Positions 20,505-34,000 of a stretch of 64,000 nt of DNA are shown here, one piece after another. Position numbers and translations under genes: made by a program. Source of the stretch: Malus domestica (taxonomy: Eukaryota > Streptophyta > Magnoliopsida > Rosales > Rosaceae); NCBI RefSeq assembly GCF_042453785.1, contig NC_091675.1:51222501-51286500 (forward strand), in the 5' to 3' direction. The notes below the pieces were generated by a model. The model searched no databases, was not told the DNA's origin, and was given only the letters and a program-made list of their open reading frames with translations. Each line of letters starts with the position of its first letter. Positions within the stretch are counted from its first letter, which is position 1.

Positions 20505-23500
20505 TCACAGATCATGGGATTTATAAATGTAAGATTTTGCAATGTAGAGGTAGACAACCAATTGTACCAAACTGATTCCACCAAGCAGCCAATAGAAGTA
20601 ATCGAGATGTGCACGGTTAAGATTATCCGAAAACCAGCTACTTACGCCTGGTAGACTGGTTATATCGTCAATGACGGAAATAAGAAAGCTACTAATGAAG
20701 CTTCCCACGCCGAAGATGCTGAGATAGAGGGCAAGTCCAACACTCCTTAGTTCATTTGGCACCTGATCATAAAACAACTCTTGCAGACCGACCATCGTGA
20801 AAACATCAGATATTCCTGTCAACAAGTACTGAGGAACCAACCACCAGATGCTCATTGGAACCGTGGCATTTGGCGTATCAAGCAGACCATAATCTTTGGC
20901 AGTTTTGAGCCTTTTCATCTCAACTAGAGCTGCAATTACCATGGAAATAAGAGACATGAACATCCCTGTTCCAATTCTTTGCAGCATTGAAATTCCAGAA
21001 GGTATCCTGGTGAAAGATCTAGCAACTGGAACAAAAATGCGATCATAAATGGGAAGGCTGATGATAATGGCAATGCTGGACAAAATCTGAAGTGAAGCGG
21101 CTGGTACATCGAAGCCAGGCACAACCGTTCTATCCATGGTGGCACCTTGCTTGGTGAAGAAAGTAGAGCACTGTGCAAACACAACTGCATATGCCAAGCA
21201 TGTAGCCCATATTGGAAAAAGCCTAAGAACAGCCTTTGCTTCTTCAACGTCAACGATGGTACACACCCTTCTGTTTTCTTTCAGATCGTCTGGTGCAAGC
21301 AAAGCCTTATTGAGAAACCTGCCAGGAAATCATACATAGCACTTTCTTAGCTGAAACCAGAGTAAATATCGTATAACCGATGATGCAATCAAAGGCAATA
21401 ATTCAGCCTCAACCACCTAAGTACACACTATACAGAACAGGTAATGATAATTTAACCGAAACTGTTAACATTTTGTGACAGATTCTAAAATGCTAGTACA
21501 AAAGAAAGAAAGGTGCTGCAAATACCACTCTTTTATACTCAAATTTATTCCAACAGTTAAAGTTAACAGAAGTTAAAATTGATAGACTTAAGTGGCTATG
21601 CAAGAGATTTTAACAATATACGAATACTAGTCGTTCATGAATTGCTTTCGCAGGACAGGTTACTGAAAGAGTCATGAAGACAGTTTCTCCCTCCTTTTTA
21701 ATCTAAAATAATTATCAAACTTTCTCATTGCCAGTTTCTCCCCCCTTTTTAAACTAAAAATATGCGGACAGTTAACTTTCTTACGTGAATTGTTCAGAAC
21801 TCTCGTGAGGCAAGGTTCCGCGAGATTCCTCTTCAGAAGTTACTGCTGCAGGAGTAGTTCGCCAGTTCCTTAAAGCAGCAACAAACACATTTCCAATTCT
21901 TACAAATGGGCTTTCTTCATCCCCTTTAATGCTATACCGATAAGTTCTAGTTCCGAGCAAGAAAAGTAGTAGTGCAAAGACCATTGCAATACAAGGAATT
22001 CCGAAACCTAGACCCCAACTCAGGTTTTCCTGTATGTATGTCAATAGGATATACGTCAATGAGGTACCTGCAATTAACCCAAAAAACCACCAATTGAAGA
22101 ATGAGCTTCTGGCTTTGCACTCCTCTGGATCTGACACATCAAACTGATCAGCTCCAAATGCCTGAACGCAAGGCTTGTGTCCTCCTTGTGCAACAGCTAC
22201 TAGATATAGGGGGAAGAAGAAGAATATTACTTGGATCTCAGAAGAAGAAAGCACGGCTGACAGGGTCAACAAGCCAAGTCCCTGTTTCAATTTAGGTCCA
22301 AAATTTATAGCATTCTGACATAGCAAGATGTAGAAAGAAAATAATCAAACTTACACCCCTAATTATATCTGAAGAATAACCATTCATTTCTTAGTAACTC
22401 CGTCTATCATAAGGAAAAGTAAAATATCAATTAATCTGATGGAATTTTCTTAATTTTATTTTTCTAAGTTCTATATGCTCTATTTAGAAATGACACCCCT
22501 GTAAGCCAGCCAGGACAAAAAAAGTGAGAACCGGCTGAAACTCAAAACGTATCACTTAACCCCCTGAAAGTTGTCTTTCATTTGAATTGATGCATATGAA
22601 CTTTTTTTTGGTTCATTTAGTTTTGTAATATGTTGGATTTTGATTATGTCAAAATTTCATCATCATTTTAAAAATAACACACACACATTTTAGTTTATAT
22701 TTTGACTTCTACGGTAGCATAAAAGTGACACATAAGTTAGCAACGGACGCTTTAAAAATAGGCTTATTTACACCAACGCCCCCTGAAACTCAACTTTAGT
22801 CTTACTTGGCCCCTTGTAACTCAAAATGTATCACTTAACCCTCTGACAGTTGTCTTTGCTTCTCACTTTGCCCCATTCTGTTATCTTCATAAAAATTTTT
22901 GTTAGAGTAAATTGTAGTTATAGTCCCTTAACTTTAACTCAATTGGAGCAATGGTCCCTCAACTAAAAATCTATTACCATTGGTCCCTCAACTCATCAAA
23001 ACGTGCAACTATGGTCCCTCAACTAAAAATTCATTATCATTGGTCCCTCAACTTTAATTCAACTGGAGAAATGGTCCCTTAACTTTAACCCAATTGTAGC
23101 AATGGTCCTTTCAACATAACTCGTTTTGACAAAATTTTTGACGTAGTTGACAAAAAGGACCATAATTACACACTTTGATGAGTTGAGGGAACCTAATTAT
23201 ATAATTGGTTATTCCAACATAACTTATTTTGACCAAATTTTGACCAAATTGATGAAAAGGACTATAGCTACACATTTTGATAAGTTGAGGGACCAATAGT
23301 AATGGATTTTTAGTTGAGGGACCATTGCTCCAATTTGATTAAAGTTGAGGGACTATTGCTACAATTTACTCAATTATGTTAAATCACGTGATGTGGCAAA
23401 TTTGGGGCCCATTAATTAGCTGACGTGTTGGCTATGTCATCGCCACATTTACAACTTTCATTAAAAGTATTTAATATTTTACATTTGAAAGAAAAAATAG

Positions 23501-26500
23501 AAACAAGTCAAACAATAAGAACAATTACCTACCAAGGTGAGTGAGCAAAGATCTTTTTTAGGGCTCGTGAACTATTACCCTCTTTGGAGGGACTTACGCC
23601 AGCTTCAGTCAGGAGAGTTACCCTACACTCGATGAGTTCGGAGGAAAGACTGGTGAATTAGGCAACCCCTCTACCTTGAATTCATAAGTTGGGGTATTTG
23701 ATGTGGTTGGGTTATAGCGGTGATGTTGCTAGCGATGGTTATGCAGAGCAAGGTAGGTGGTGATGGTGATGGAGTTACAAAATTGATATGAAATAAGCAA
23801 ATTTGATGGTAGGAGTGGAGTTTGTGGGGGTTTTGGTAGTGATGGCATGATGGGGAGCAGGTGGTGAGAGTTTTCTCTCAGTTTTTAGTTTTTTTTTTCC
23901 TTTCTAAATTGATTTTTAGTGTTAAAAATATTATATTTTTATATGTGGCAATGACATCGCTAACACATTCAATTAATGGGCCCTACATTTTACTACATTT
24001 TACACGTCACGTGATGTAACATAAGTTTTGACGGAGATAATAGATGATAACTGAGAAACTAAGGCAATCTCCAACCGATGGCTGGCTAGAGGGCTCGTTT
24101 TAGACATCTGGCCCTCCAAGGCTCTCCAAGATATTAATATTTTAATGAACAGTACATGGTCATATTTGCCTCTATCTCCAACCGAGGGCCAGATGGCTCG
24201 TTTTAGCCCTTTCACAAAAAACCGTCTCCAACCGAGGGCTAAAGGGCCATAGGGCCAAACATAATTTATTATTTAAAAACTACAACTTAAATTCAAATCC
24301 AACGGCTAAGTGATGTCAGCTAGCCGTTGGTAGCTGACATCATGCTTACGTCAGCTAGCCATTGGATTTGAATTTTTTTTTGCTATAAATAGGGTGGATA
24401 TTGGGATATAATTCACATAACTTTGAATTCAATCTATTTAAATTCAATCTCTTTGAATTCAATCTCTTTCAATTCAAGTTTGCAATGAATTCCAACTGTT
24501 GTGTTAGAGGCGGTTGCCTCATATGACACATGGATATGACATGCTTTCTTTGGAGTCTCTGGATCCCAAAATGACATTACAGTTCTTGGGCGTTCACCCC
24601 TCTTCAATAACTTGACAGAAGGTAAAGCACCTCAACTTGATTACTACATCAACGGCCGTCAATACAATATGAGGTATTACTTGGCAGATGGCATCTACCC
24701 AAAGTGGGCGACACTTGTCCAAGCAATTCCAAACCCTAGGAATGACGCGGAAAAGTTGTTTAACTTACACCAAGAGGCATATCAGAAAGATGTTGAGAGA
24801 GCTTTTGGTATTCTACAAGCACGGTGGAAGATCATCAGCGAACCGACAAGAGGGTGGAGTCGAGAAAATTTGGACTCCATCATGATGTCTTGCATCATAT
24901 TACACAATATGATAGTGGAGGATGAGCGAGATGGGTATATTGATGAAGAGTCCGATGACGACCAAGAAGATCCAAATAGGTCAAGAAGGGCTCGTTCAAA
25001 AATATATGACGAGCCTAATTTGCCTTTCAATCCAAGAACTGGTAGTATCTCTATAGATGAGTACATGAGACGCTATAGAATGATACGTTCTCGTGCCACA
25101 AACAAGTACCTATAACAAGATCTTGTTGCACATCTTTGGGCCCAAAGAAGCATGGAGTCGGCATTTACGTTTTATGTTTTTAAATGTTTTTTAAAATGTT
25201 GTTTAAGTTTCATGTTGTATAATTTTTATGTTGGTTAATGTTATTTAATGTTGTTTCATATTGTTTAATGTTGTTTCATGTTACTTAATTTAAGTTAATG
25301 TTGTATAATGGCTTAGGAAGTAATAGGAAAAAAAATAGAATTTAAAAAAAAAATATGAAACAAATTTTGTGAAATAAAAGTTATAGGAAAAAAAATGGAA
25401 TTTAAAAAAAAATATGAAACAAATTTTGTGAAATAGAAGTTATAAGAAGTAAAATGGAATTTAAAAAAAAATGAAATAAATTTTGTGAAATAGAAGTTAT
25501 AGGAAAAAAATGGAATTTAAAAAAAATATGAAATAAATTTTGTGAAATAGAAGTTATAGGAAAAAAATGGAATATGAAACAAATTTTGTGAAATAGAAGT
25601 TATAGGAAAAAAATGGAATTTAAAAAAAATATGAAATAAATTTTGTGAAATAGAAGTTATAGGAAAAAAAATTGGAATTTAAAAAAAATATGAAATAAAT
25701 TTTGTGAAATAGAAGTTATAGGAAAAAAAATGGAATTTAAAAAAAAATGAAATAAATTTTGTGAAATAGAAGTTATAGGAAAAAAATGGAATATGAAACA
25801 AATTTTGTGAAATAGAAGTTATAGGAAAAAAATGGAATTTAAAAAAAATATGAAACAAATTTTGTGAAATAGAAGTTATAGGAAAAAAATGAAATTTAAA
25901 AAAATATGAACCAAATTTTGTAAAATATAAGTTATAGAAAAAAAGTTATAGGAAGTTATAGAAACAAAAAGGTTTAAATTCATAAAAAAAAAAAAGGTTT
26001 GAAATACAACGGCTAGTGATTGGCTAGCCGTTGGAATTCAAATTAGAATTCAAATTAGTGTCAGTTTTAACCGACACTGTTCAAAATGATATTACACTAA
26101 CATTGCTATTAGTGTCGGTTATAACCGACACTAATAATATAGTATATATTATTTCTGTCGGCTATAACCGACAGAAATAACAAAGCCAGCCCTCTAGCCC
26201 TCTGGCCTAGCCCTCGGTTGGAGACGGTTTTCAGGCTATTTTCGGCCCTCTGGCCCTCAGGACCCTTCGGTTGGAGATGGCCTAATGGTACAAGCCACCC
26301 TTATATTGATAGATGGCACATAAATGCATGTATGCTACACAAATGTGATACATGGATCATAGATAAATGCCCCCTTCTTATCCTACATCATACACTTACT
26401 TCCTACATGGAGCAAGAAAACTAAAACTTGCGGCCTTGTAAGGATTTACTGCACCTACTATTTGGTAAAATCTCGACTTAACCGATATCCAAACATCCAT

Positions 26501-28034
26501 CTTCTATCTCACCAAGAACACAAACAGAGGCCCAGACATTCACCGGCCACTTCCCTCCCCGAAGCCAAGGCTACATCGCCTCCACGTCTCCTCCTATTTG
26601 AGCTTCATTTCCCTAATAAATGTCTAAAATGGGTACAAGTTGTATGAAAGATGGATTAGATGCGTGTGGGATGTGTACTACGAAGAATACAACAACGGCA
26701 GACAATGTGATTCCAACTCCAGTTCTGGATGGCTATCTCATACCATCATTCAATTCGCTTGGAAGTTGATTTTGTACATCTCTATTTGTTGAAATTAATT
26801 AATGATTTGTTTGGTGCTAATGAATTCACCCTTTAATCAGAAGAGTTTTTGTAACTTACTAAATTACAAACCCTAATTACTGAATGATCACTTTACGGAA
26901 TTTTAAGAATAATGTATGTCGATATTTGATTTCGATCAGTTTAGCAATTGTCATTTGCAAAACCTAGCATTCATCCAATTTCCCAAAATATTTCCAAATA
27001 ATGCGGATTAAGGCAACTTATGTTGGAAAACAATTCAGAAATAAATATCGACACAATTAGTGGCCAAAGCCTCAATCCTCATTCCAAATGGTCCAACACG
27101 TAACCACTAATATGATAAGATCAACACTCTGACCCTATCTCAGACTTGCAAGTCGCACTGTAGTAACAATGGTGTGGAGACGAAGGAATGAGAAGCAGAG
27201 AGAGAGAGAGTATATATTTTTTGGAGAGTATTTTCTTAATTCATTAAATGCCTTTCCCACGGATAATTGCGTTGGGTCTTATACAACTTTTGCAACCACT
27301 AAGTTGCCAGATGACAATTACAATCACTTAATAGACTAATTAAGCTATTAAATCTTAAAACTAAACAGCCATTAAGCTAATCACTAAGTTTATAAGCTAA
27401 GTGACTAATTCATAACATAATAAAGGAGACTAACGTAATACAAGAACCTCAAGTTTCCTTGAGTTCCCCGATGTGGGACTTAAAGGAGCTAAAAACTCCA
27501 ACAACATAGTCACGTGCCAAAATTGTAGAGAGAGGGAGACGTACCAAAATGTAGAGTAGGGAAGCAAAAACAATAGTGCGGTAGCGCCCAAGGAAAGAAT
27601 CAGCGACAAAGGCTCCGAGTAAAGGGAGCAACGACGCCGTTCCGGACCATATGTTGACGTTCTCAGCCGCTGTGACGGTGGACTGCCCCAAAGGCCCCGT
27701 CAGAAACGTGATGAGGTTGGAGCTGATTCCATAGTAGGCAAACCTCTCCGCCAGCTCCACCCCTGAAAATATTCAAATCAAAACTTCACCACACTTGTTT
27801 AATTACAATTTTTTAATTATTATTAATCAGAGCAATTAATTTAACTAATATCTGATTGATTGGTTCAGTGCGGTGAGTTGCGGGCTTACCGATTATGAAC
27901 CGAGCAGAACGCCAGCCGCCTGATCTCGATCTGTGAACGGGGAGGCCTTTGTGGTCAACGGTGCCCTCGACGCCGTCGTCTAGCAGGGGGGTTTGGGTGT
28001 CCCGGTCCGGGGATTGGCGGGTAGAAGTTGCCAT
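20505..28034 (-). CDS. NRT1/PTR family transporter (NPF5.10-like), copy 1
   Basis: Exons 28034-27890, 27762-27545, 22281-21785 and 21318-20505 join through GT-AG sites to 1674 nt, 557 residues, with no stop. The family's proton-coupling ExxER motif is at residues 51-55 (ELAER), followed by FAYYG. Then come [25 protein letters not shown] and [16 protein letters not shown], all NPF/POT signatures, and the 12-helix MFS layout. NPF proteins are plasma- or vacuolar-membrane symporters for nitrate, peptides, hormones or secondary metabolites; substrate cannot be told from sequence. NPF5.10-like is from memory of the family. Exon 4 differs from copy 2 at about 36 of 265 residues by eye. Intron 2 (5.3 kb) carries a MULE remnant, a 467-bp MITE and a Harbinger element, which may affect splicing or expression. 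Confidence 0.93.
22761..24059. mobile_element. MULE-type element in NPF copy 1 intron 2, right end lost
   Basis: The left arm (GGCTTATTTACACCAACGCC) is the same as the complete element at 33837-34635 in copy 2. The interior (CTGACGTGTTGGCTATGTCAT, about 23420) also matches, but the right arm is missing next to the Harbinger insertion. It was therefore present before the gene duplication. A MITE (22905-23371) is nested in it. Confidence 0.7.
22905..23371. mobile_element. 467-bp MITE with long inverted repeats
   Basis: Ends GAGTAAATTGTAGTTATAGT and the inverse (ACTATTGCTACAATTTACTC); arms and core are built from repeats of GGTCCCTCAACT and its inverse. Flanks (22895-22904 and 23372-23381) match at 8 of 10 bases. 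It is absent at the matching place in NPF copy 2 (near 33975), so it inserted after the duplication or was lost there. Confidence 0.75.
24490..25115 (+). pseudogene. Harbinger transposase (DDE_Tnp4), C-terminal part, broken
   Basis: The frame reads [13 protein letters not shown], a TGA stop at about 24536, then [20 protein letters not shown], the [11 protein letters not shown] block (second catalytic Asp), RNDAEKLF, and [15 protein letters not shown] (catalytic Glu), ending before TAA at 25115. These are hallmarks of plant Harbinger transposase. The N-terminal half with the first catalytic Asp is missing: the frame joins ATGAATT directly to the middle of the protein, an internal deletion. No active enzyme is expected. 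The open part from 24612 encodes 167 residues. Confidence 0.88.
25360..25960. repeat. Minisatellite array inside the Harbinger element
   Basis: About ten head-to-tail copies of a 40-65-bp unit with the core TTTTGTGAAATAGAAGTTAT, then AGGAAAAAAATGGAATTTA. Unit length varies with A-runs and with loss of the TTTAAAAAAA block. Confidence 0.88.
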
Positions 28035-29030
28035 TGAGTTTCACTGGAAATGTCGACTTGAATGAGCAACTAATACGATGTTAATCCCTATTAATTAATG
28101 AAACTTTTTTTGTCAATAAAAAAAATAATAAGATTACTTAGTTTTTTATAAAAAAAAATGATGAACAATAATGTAATTTTATAAGTTTAAATTTTACTAT
28201 TTTTTATTAAAATCTTAGATGATGTTAAAATACCTTTAATATTAAAAAAAAAACAAAAATCTCTCACTCCCTCCTCCACGTTCTCTTTCTCTCCCTTTTT
28301 CCTTCTTATTTTCTAATAAAATGTATTCATACACACAAAATATATAGACAAATACTAGTAAGCAATAATGTGATGGGATGTTTGTCGTTTCTATCCATCT
28401 GACGTCATCGTTTTTGTTTGGATGATTATAAAAAAACAAACGGACAAAAGAAATTTAAAATATTAAGAATAATACTCGTTCTTCTTTAGCACGAGCTTAT
28501 TCTTTGATTTGTTATTTGTAAATAACGCTTGAGGTATTTGTTGATTTGTCTCACGATTTTGTCTGTCTTTGCTATTTTTTATTAATTTTAATTTTAGCCA
28601 TTACCTTATTAAACTTCTATAATTAGTCAATTTCTCTTTAAATTTTAATTTTATATAGCCAATTTTTTCCTGGTGTGAGATTTTAAAAACTTTCATTCAA
28701 TTTTTTATCCCTTCAAATTTTCATCCTTTTTGCCCTCATACATTTGTCATATGTTGTTTCCGTGATCAAGATAGATGAAAAATTGAATGAATTTTTTTAA
28801 AATCTAATGCGAGGGGGAAATTGGATATTTGGATAATCGGCTAAAATTAAAGCTAAAAGGAGAAATTGGTTAATTATAAAAGTTCAAGAAGGTAATCGGC
28901 TAAAATTAAAGTTTAGAGAGGAAATTGACAGCTTCATACAAGTTCAGGAGGCAAATAGACAAATATGCCTAATGTATTCGATTTAGGCTTGTTTGAAAAT
29001 GTTTTTAAAATGATAAAAAATGTTTTTGGT
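28035..29030. promoter_or_regulatory. Upstream region of NPF copy 1
   Basis: Contains the 5' UTR and presumed promoter of NPF copy 1. It aligns with the start of the copy 2 upstream region (block AAGAATAAT, then GCACGAGCT, about 28465-28497), which is interrupted there by an inserted element. A GA/CT-rich tract is at 28259-28300. I do not place the start site. Confidence 0.45.
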
Positions 29031-29950
29031 TGTTGTAGGGTGTATTTAACTAGCGAATTATAAGGGGATGAAGAGGTGCGGCGAACATAGTATTAGGAAA
29101 GCTAAATTCTTTAGCCTTTAGGTATTACAATACAATAAAAAAAAACTATCTAAAAGATATGGTAGAATCCCAATAGGATTTACTAGGATTTACACAATCA
29201 CATTCCTAACTAAATTAGGGCTGTAACACTCCCTTTTGAGTGTTTAAATACTCAAGTAAATGATGCATAAAGTCTTTAGTGATGAAGTAAGTTCAGTTGA
29301 TGAAGTCGTTGATACGATGAGCAAATGCGATTCCCAAATCAACGGAGGATTGCATAAAAAGATAAAACTCACAAAATCTTGCTATGGTAAAAACTAAGTA
29401 TGAGAGAAAAAAAAAAACATTGTCTAAGGAGAAACATGAGAAGTTTTGCATTAAGTCAAAACTATACATCTTTTGGACACAAATTAGAAAACTCACAAGG
29501 GTATGATCAACCCAAAATGGATGCCTCCTAGTTAAGTAGCAAAAACCCAGCAAGAAAAATGTTCCTAATTATAGATAAAAAAGTAACTAAGATCAAGTGA
29601 GTAGATACTCCCCCTAAGTTCGATAAAACTTCCAAATGAGAACTACAAGCATTGCATATGAGTTAGTTACACATACCAATTCCCGAACAAAGCTTTTGGA
29701 AGTTAGACTTCGACAATGATGTCGTGAAGAGATCGGCAAGGTTGTCTGGGATCAGATTGCTTGACTTCATTCTCTTGATCCTGATGCTGCTGATGTGATG
29801 TAGACGCAATATTGCTTGGCGTTGACTTCGATAATGTATCATTTCTTGGTATGGTTGATACATATGGCGTAATCTTCATAGGTCGTCGTTGAGACTCAAT
29901 GATGGATGAAAACATAGGTACTCTGAATACGCTTAACAAGAGCTCTCATC
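29031..29950 (-). mobile_element. Ty1/copia 3' fragment: end of pol plus LTR
   Basis: On the minus strand 29863-29663 reads DNLADLFTTSLSKSNFQKL followed by CSGIGM, the standard end of copia RNase H/pol. A purine tract AAAAGGGAG (29237-29229) then leads into a 198-bp LTR (29228-29031) that begins TGTTACAGCC and ends CCCTACAACA. The 5' LTR, gag and most of pol are absent. It lies upstream of NPF copy 1, at the point where duplication homology ends. Confidence 0.82.
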
Positions 29951-30589
29951 CATGACTCGCCTGTGGCGTAGTGAGGGTGAGTCTTTGACGATTTAAAGCT
30001 CTATTTTTTTGTGATAAATACAACCATTTAAAGCTCAATTTTAGGAAGAAAATAAGTATAAAACTTGACATAAGATTTCAGATTGCCACATCATCCATCA
30101 ATTTTAATTTGACTATTAAAATTTAACAATTCATTTGGAGATGGTCTAATACCTCAAATAGTTGATGGATTTGGGCTAATGACGCTTTCCTTTGTACTCT
30201 TGATTGGGCTTCAACCATTAAGTCCATGTTCTCTGAGAAAGATATTGTGGGTTTAACTGTCCAAGCCTTCGCACCCATTAGAGGTTGGTGGGCTTAACTT
30301 TCTTGTGCCGAGTGACTGGTCATTCGACACAGGAGAGTGGAGGGTTTGCTTGGATTAGTAGGTCAAAATTAGTGATTCACTCAATGCGAGTGGGTTGACT
30401 TAGCACTATATATAAAAGGATATTGCACACTCATTTGTATCTCCACACCCCTTTATTAATTTTTGGTCATTTATCTTTTTCAATTCATTCGATCCGACAA
30501 GAGGGCCACTACCCTATGTAAAACTCCATCCAAGAATTGCATGTATACAGTCAAGGTCAATGTCCCTCGTATAAGAGAAATTGACTGTT
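29951..30589. other. Junction region between duplicated NPF blocks
   Basis: Unique to this side of the duplication. No coding sequence. 30400-30470 has a TATATATAAAAGG box followed by a CT-rich run, LTR-like or promoter-like, but I could not find a partner LTR. Confidence 0.35.
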
Positions 30590-31042
30590 GTAATGGTTCT
30601 ACAAATCCAAGTACTGAACTAACCAAATTAAAAAATTGATGGGGTCTATATGGTAACCGGTATATCTATAAGGGTAATATGAGACGTTTACAAGGACATC
30701 TGATCAGTATGACAATCATTACTTAGTTTTTCATCATTTTAGCCAGTTTCCACTGAAATCGATTATCCTTGCCATCGAGCATAAAAAGTACGATTAGTAT
30801 TAACATATCTTTAATGCGTGACACTTGGAACTATTTAGGAACTAGTATATACAAATACAAGCATTCAAAATTCGAAATCTTGGGATTTTTAAAAGAAGTA
30901 ATGCGTATGCAATTTATCACTAGATTCCATCTAGATAACTCTGGAATAAATTATACACGGTAGATTTCCAATCATACAGATTCACATTTCTGATTTACAA
31001 CCAACGGCGGTGATGCGTAGATCACTGTGCTCAAATAATAAG

Positions 31043-34000
31043 TTACAAGGCGTGGGATTTATAAATGTACGATTTTGCAAAGTATAGGTAGATAACCAAT
31101 TGTACCAAACTGATTCCACCAAGCAGCCAATAGAAGTAATCAAGATGTGCACGGTTAAGATTACTCGAAAACCAGCTGCTTTCGCCTGCTAAACTGGTTA
31201 TGTCATCGATGATGGAAATAAGAAAGCTACTTAGGAAGCTTCCCACGCCGAAGATGCTGAGATAGAGGGCGAGTCCTACACTCCTTAGTTCATTTGGCAC
31301 CTGATCATAAAAAAACTCTTGCAGACCGACCATTGTGAAACCATCAGCTATTCCGGCCAATAAGTACTGAGGAGCCAACCACCAGATGCTCATTGGAACC
31401 GTGGCACTCGGCGTATCAAGCAGGCCATAATCTTTGGCAGTTTTGAGCCTCTTCATCTCAACTAGAGCTGCAATTACCATCAAAATAATAGATAAGACCA
31501 TCCCCGTTCCAATTCTTTGCAGCATTGTAATTCCAGCGGGTTTCCCCGTGACATATCTAGCAATTGGAACAAAAATGCGATCATAAATGGGAAGGAAGAT
31601 GACAATGGCAATGCTGATGAAAGTCTGAAGTGAAGCGGCTGGTACATTGAAGCCAGGCACAATGGTTCTATCCATGGTGGCACCTTGCTTGGTGAAGAAA
31701 GTGGAGTACTGTGCAAACACAACCGCATATGCCAAGCATGTAACCCATATTGGAAAAAGCCTAAGAACAGCCTTTGCGTCTTCAACGTCAACGATGGTAC
31801 ACACCTTTCTGTTTTCCTTCAAATCATCCGGTGCAAGCAAGGCTTTGTTGAGAAACCTGCCAGTAAATCATATCATAACAGTTTCTTAGCTGAAATCAGA
31901 ACAGACTTAACAGTTCCATTCTACAGCTAAGTAAATATCATATAACCAATGATGCAATCAAAGGCATTAGTTTATCCTTACATACTATACAGCATATAGG
32001 TATGATAATATAATCACCGAAACCATTAACATTTTATTAGATTCTAAAATGCTCTTACTACAATAGAAAAAAGGGAGTTTTAACGAAAAGCTCACGGTAC
32101 TGTTCACTTAAACGAAAAACCACATTTTTACACTAAAAAGTCAAACCTGTTACTATTCACTTTACCCTTTATTTTGTCCTTATTGTTAAAACTCAAAGTT
32201 TTTAAGCCCTTTTCATTAGTTTTCCTTAGAAAAAAAGGTGCTGCAAATGCCACTTTTTATACTCAATTTATTCAAACTAGTTAAGGTTAACTGAAATTAA
32301 AATTGATAGACTTAAGTGGCCATGCAAGAGATTATAACAATATATGAATACTTGTCTTTCACGAATTTCTTTCGCAGGATAGGTTACTGAAAGAGTCATG
32401 AAGACAGTTTCTCCCTCCTTTTTAATCTAAAATAATATCAAACTTTCTCGTTGCCAGTTTCTCCCTCCTTTTTAAACTAAAAATATGCCGACAGTTAACT
32501 CTCTTACTTGAATTGTTCAGAACTCTCGTGAGGCAAGATTCCGCGAGATTCCTCTTCAGAAGTTACTGCTGAGGGAGAAGTTCGCCAGTTCCTTAAAGCA
32601 GCAACAAACACCCTTCCAATTCTTACAAAAGGACTTTCTTCATCCCCTTTAATGCTGTACCGATAAGTTCTAGTTCCAAGCAGGAAAATTAACAGTGCAA
32701 AGACCATTGCAATACAAGGAATTCCAAAACCCAGACCCCAACTCAGGTTGTCCTGTATGTAGGTCAATAGGATAAGCGTCACGGACGTACCTGCACACAA
32801 CCCAAAATACCACCAATTGAAGAATGAGCTTTTGGCTTTGCACTCCTCTGGATCTGAGACATCGAACTGATCAGCTCCAAATGCCTGAACACAAGGCTTG
32901 TGTCCGCCTTGTGCAACAGCTACTAGATACAGGGAGAAGAAGAAGAATATTACTTGGATCTCAGAAGAAGAAAGCACGGCTGACAGGGTCAACAAGCCAA
33001 GTCCCTGTTCAATTTAGGTCCAAAATTATAGCATTCAGACATAGCAAGATGTAAAAAGAAAATACTCAAAACTTGCATCCCTAATTATACCTGAAGAATA
33101 ACCAATCATTTCTTAGTAACTCCATCCATCACAAGGAAAAGTAAAATATCAATCATTCTTATTTTATTTTTCAAAGTTCTGTATGGTGTACTTTGAAATA
33201 ACACCCCTGTAAGCCAGGCCAAAAAAACGTGAGAACCGGCTATGGCTGAGCTCATGAGAAACAATTGGTAAATAATCAAATAATATATGTTCATTCATAA
33301 ACACTCCTTGAGGTGTGCTTTTCGACAAGGCATGGGAAATTTTCCCTAAGGTGCATTACGCTGGACATTTTCTTTCCACACAAAGCGCAGTCTTCACGCT
33401 ATATGATTTTTCAAACAATCCCAGTCCCAAAACATCATCATTTTGAGCTGGTTTTTAAAATCTACATCATGCCCTCTTCTACCTAGGGACATCAGCTCTC
33501 GCCTTGCCTAATCACCTGTTGGCATACATTGATGGTTGAACAACTGTTTCCCTCTTTTTTGGCTAAAACCTTTAAACCTTGATGAGAGATAAATGGGAAT
33601 TTGCTTTTATTTGCTTTCATTTGAATTGATACAAATGAACTTTTTTTTGCCTCATTTAGTTTTTTAATATGTTGGATTTTGATTATGCCAAAATTTCATC
33701 ATCATTTGTATCCATATATTTAACTAAAATTTGAAGTTATGCCATTGAGTCCCAAACATTGAATGACGTTGGCCTTCTAGTGAAATTTTAAGAATAACAC
33801 ATACGACATATGTTAGCAAAAGACACTTTTAAAATAGGCTTATTTACACCAACGTCCCCATGAAACTCAACTTTAGTCTTACTTTGCCCCTTGTAACTCA
33901 AAACGTATCACTTAACCCCATGAAAGTTGTCTTTGCTTCTCACTTTGCCCCATTCCATTACCTCGGTAAAAAATTCTATTAAATCACGTGACGTGGAAAA

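Larger units (their letters stand above)
24063..26282 (+). mobile_element. PIF/Harbinger element, internally deleted, 2220 bp
   Basis: Ends GGCAATCTCCAACCGA and the inverse TCGGTTGGAGATGGCC, with the 3-bp duplication TAA (24060-24062 and 26283-26285). Subterminal inverted blocks repeat CCAACCGAGGGC and TAGCCCTCGGTTGG. The interior has a transposase remnant (24490-25115), a tandem array (about 25360-25960) and hairpin-like blocks near the right end (AGTGTCGGTTATAACCGACA, about 26111-26130). It lies inside NPF copy 1 intron 2 and is absent from copy 2. Confidence 0.9.
20208..29013. repeat. Tandem segmental duplication, unit 1 (NPF copy 1)
   Basis: Exons, introns and both flanks align with unit 2 (30590-37124). 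Homology on the upstream side ends just before a copia LTR (29031). Unit 1 is longer mainly because of a 2.2-kb Harbinger insertion in intron 2. Confidence 0.85.

Noticed and set aside
25360..25960. CRISPR-like array
   Set aside because: A eukaryotic minisatellite: units are continuous without unique spacers and vary in A-run length.
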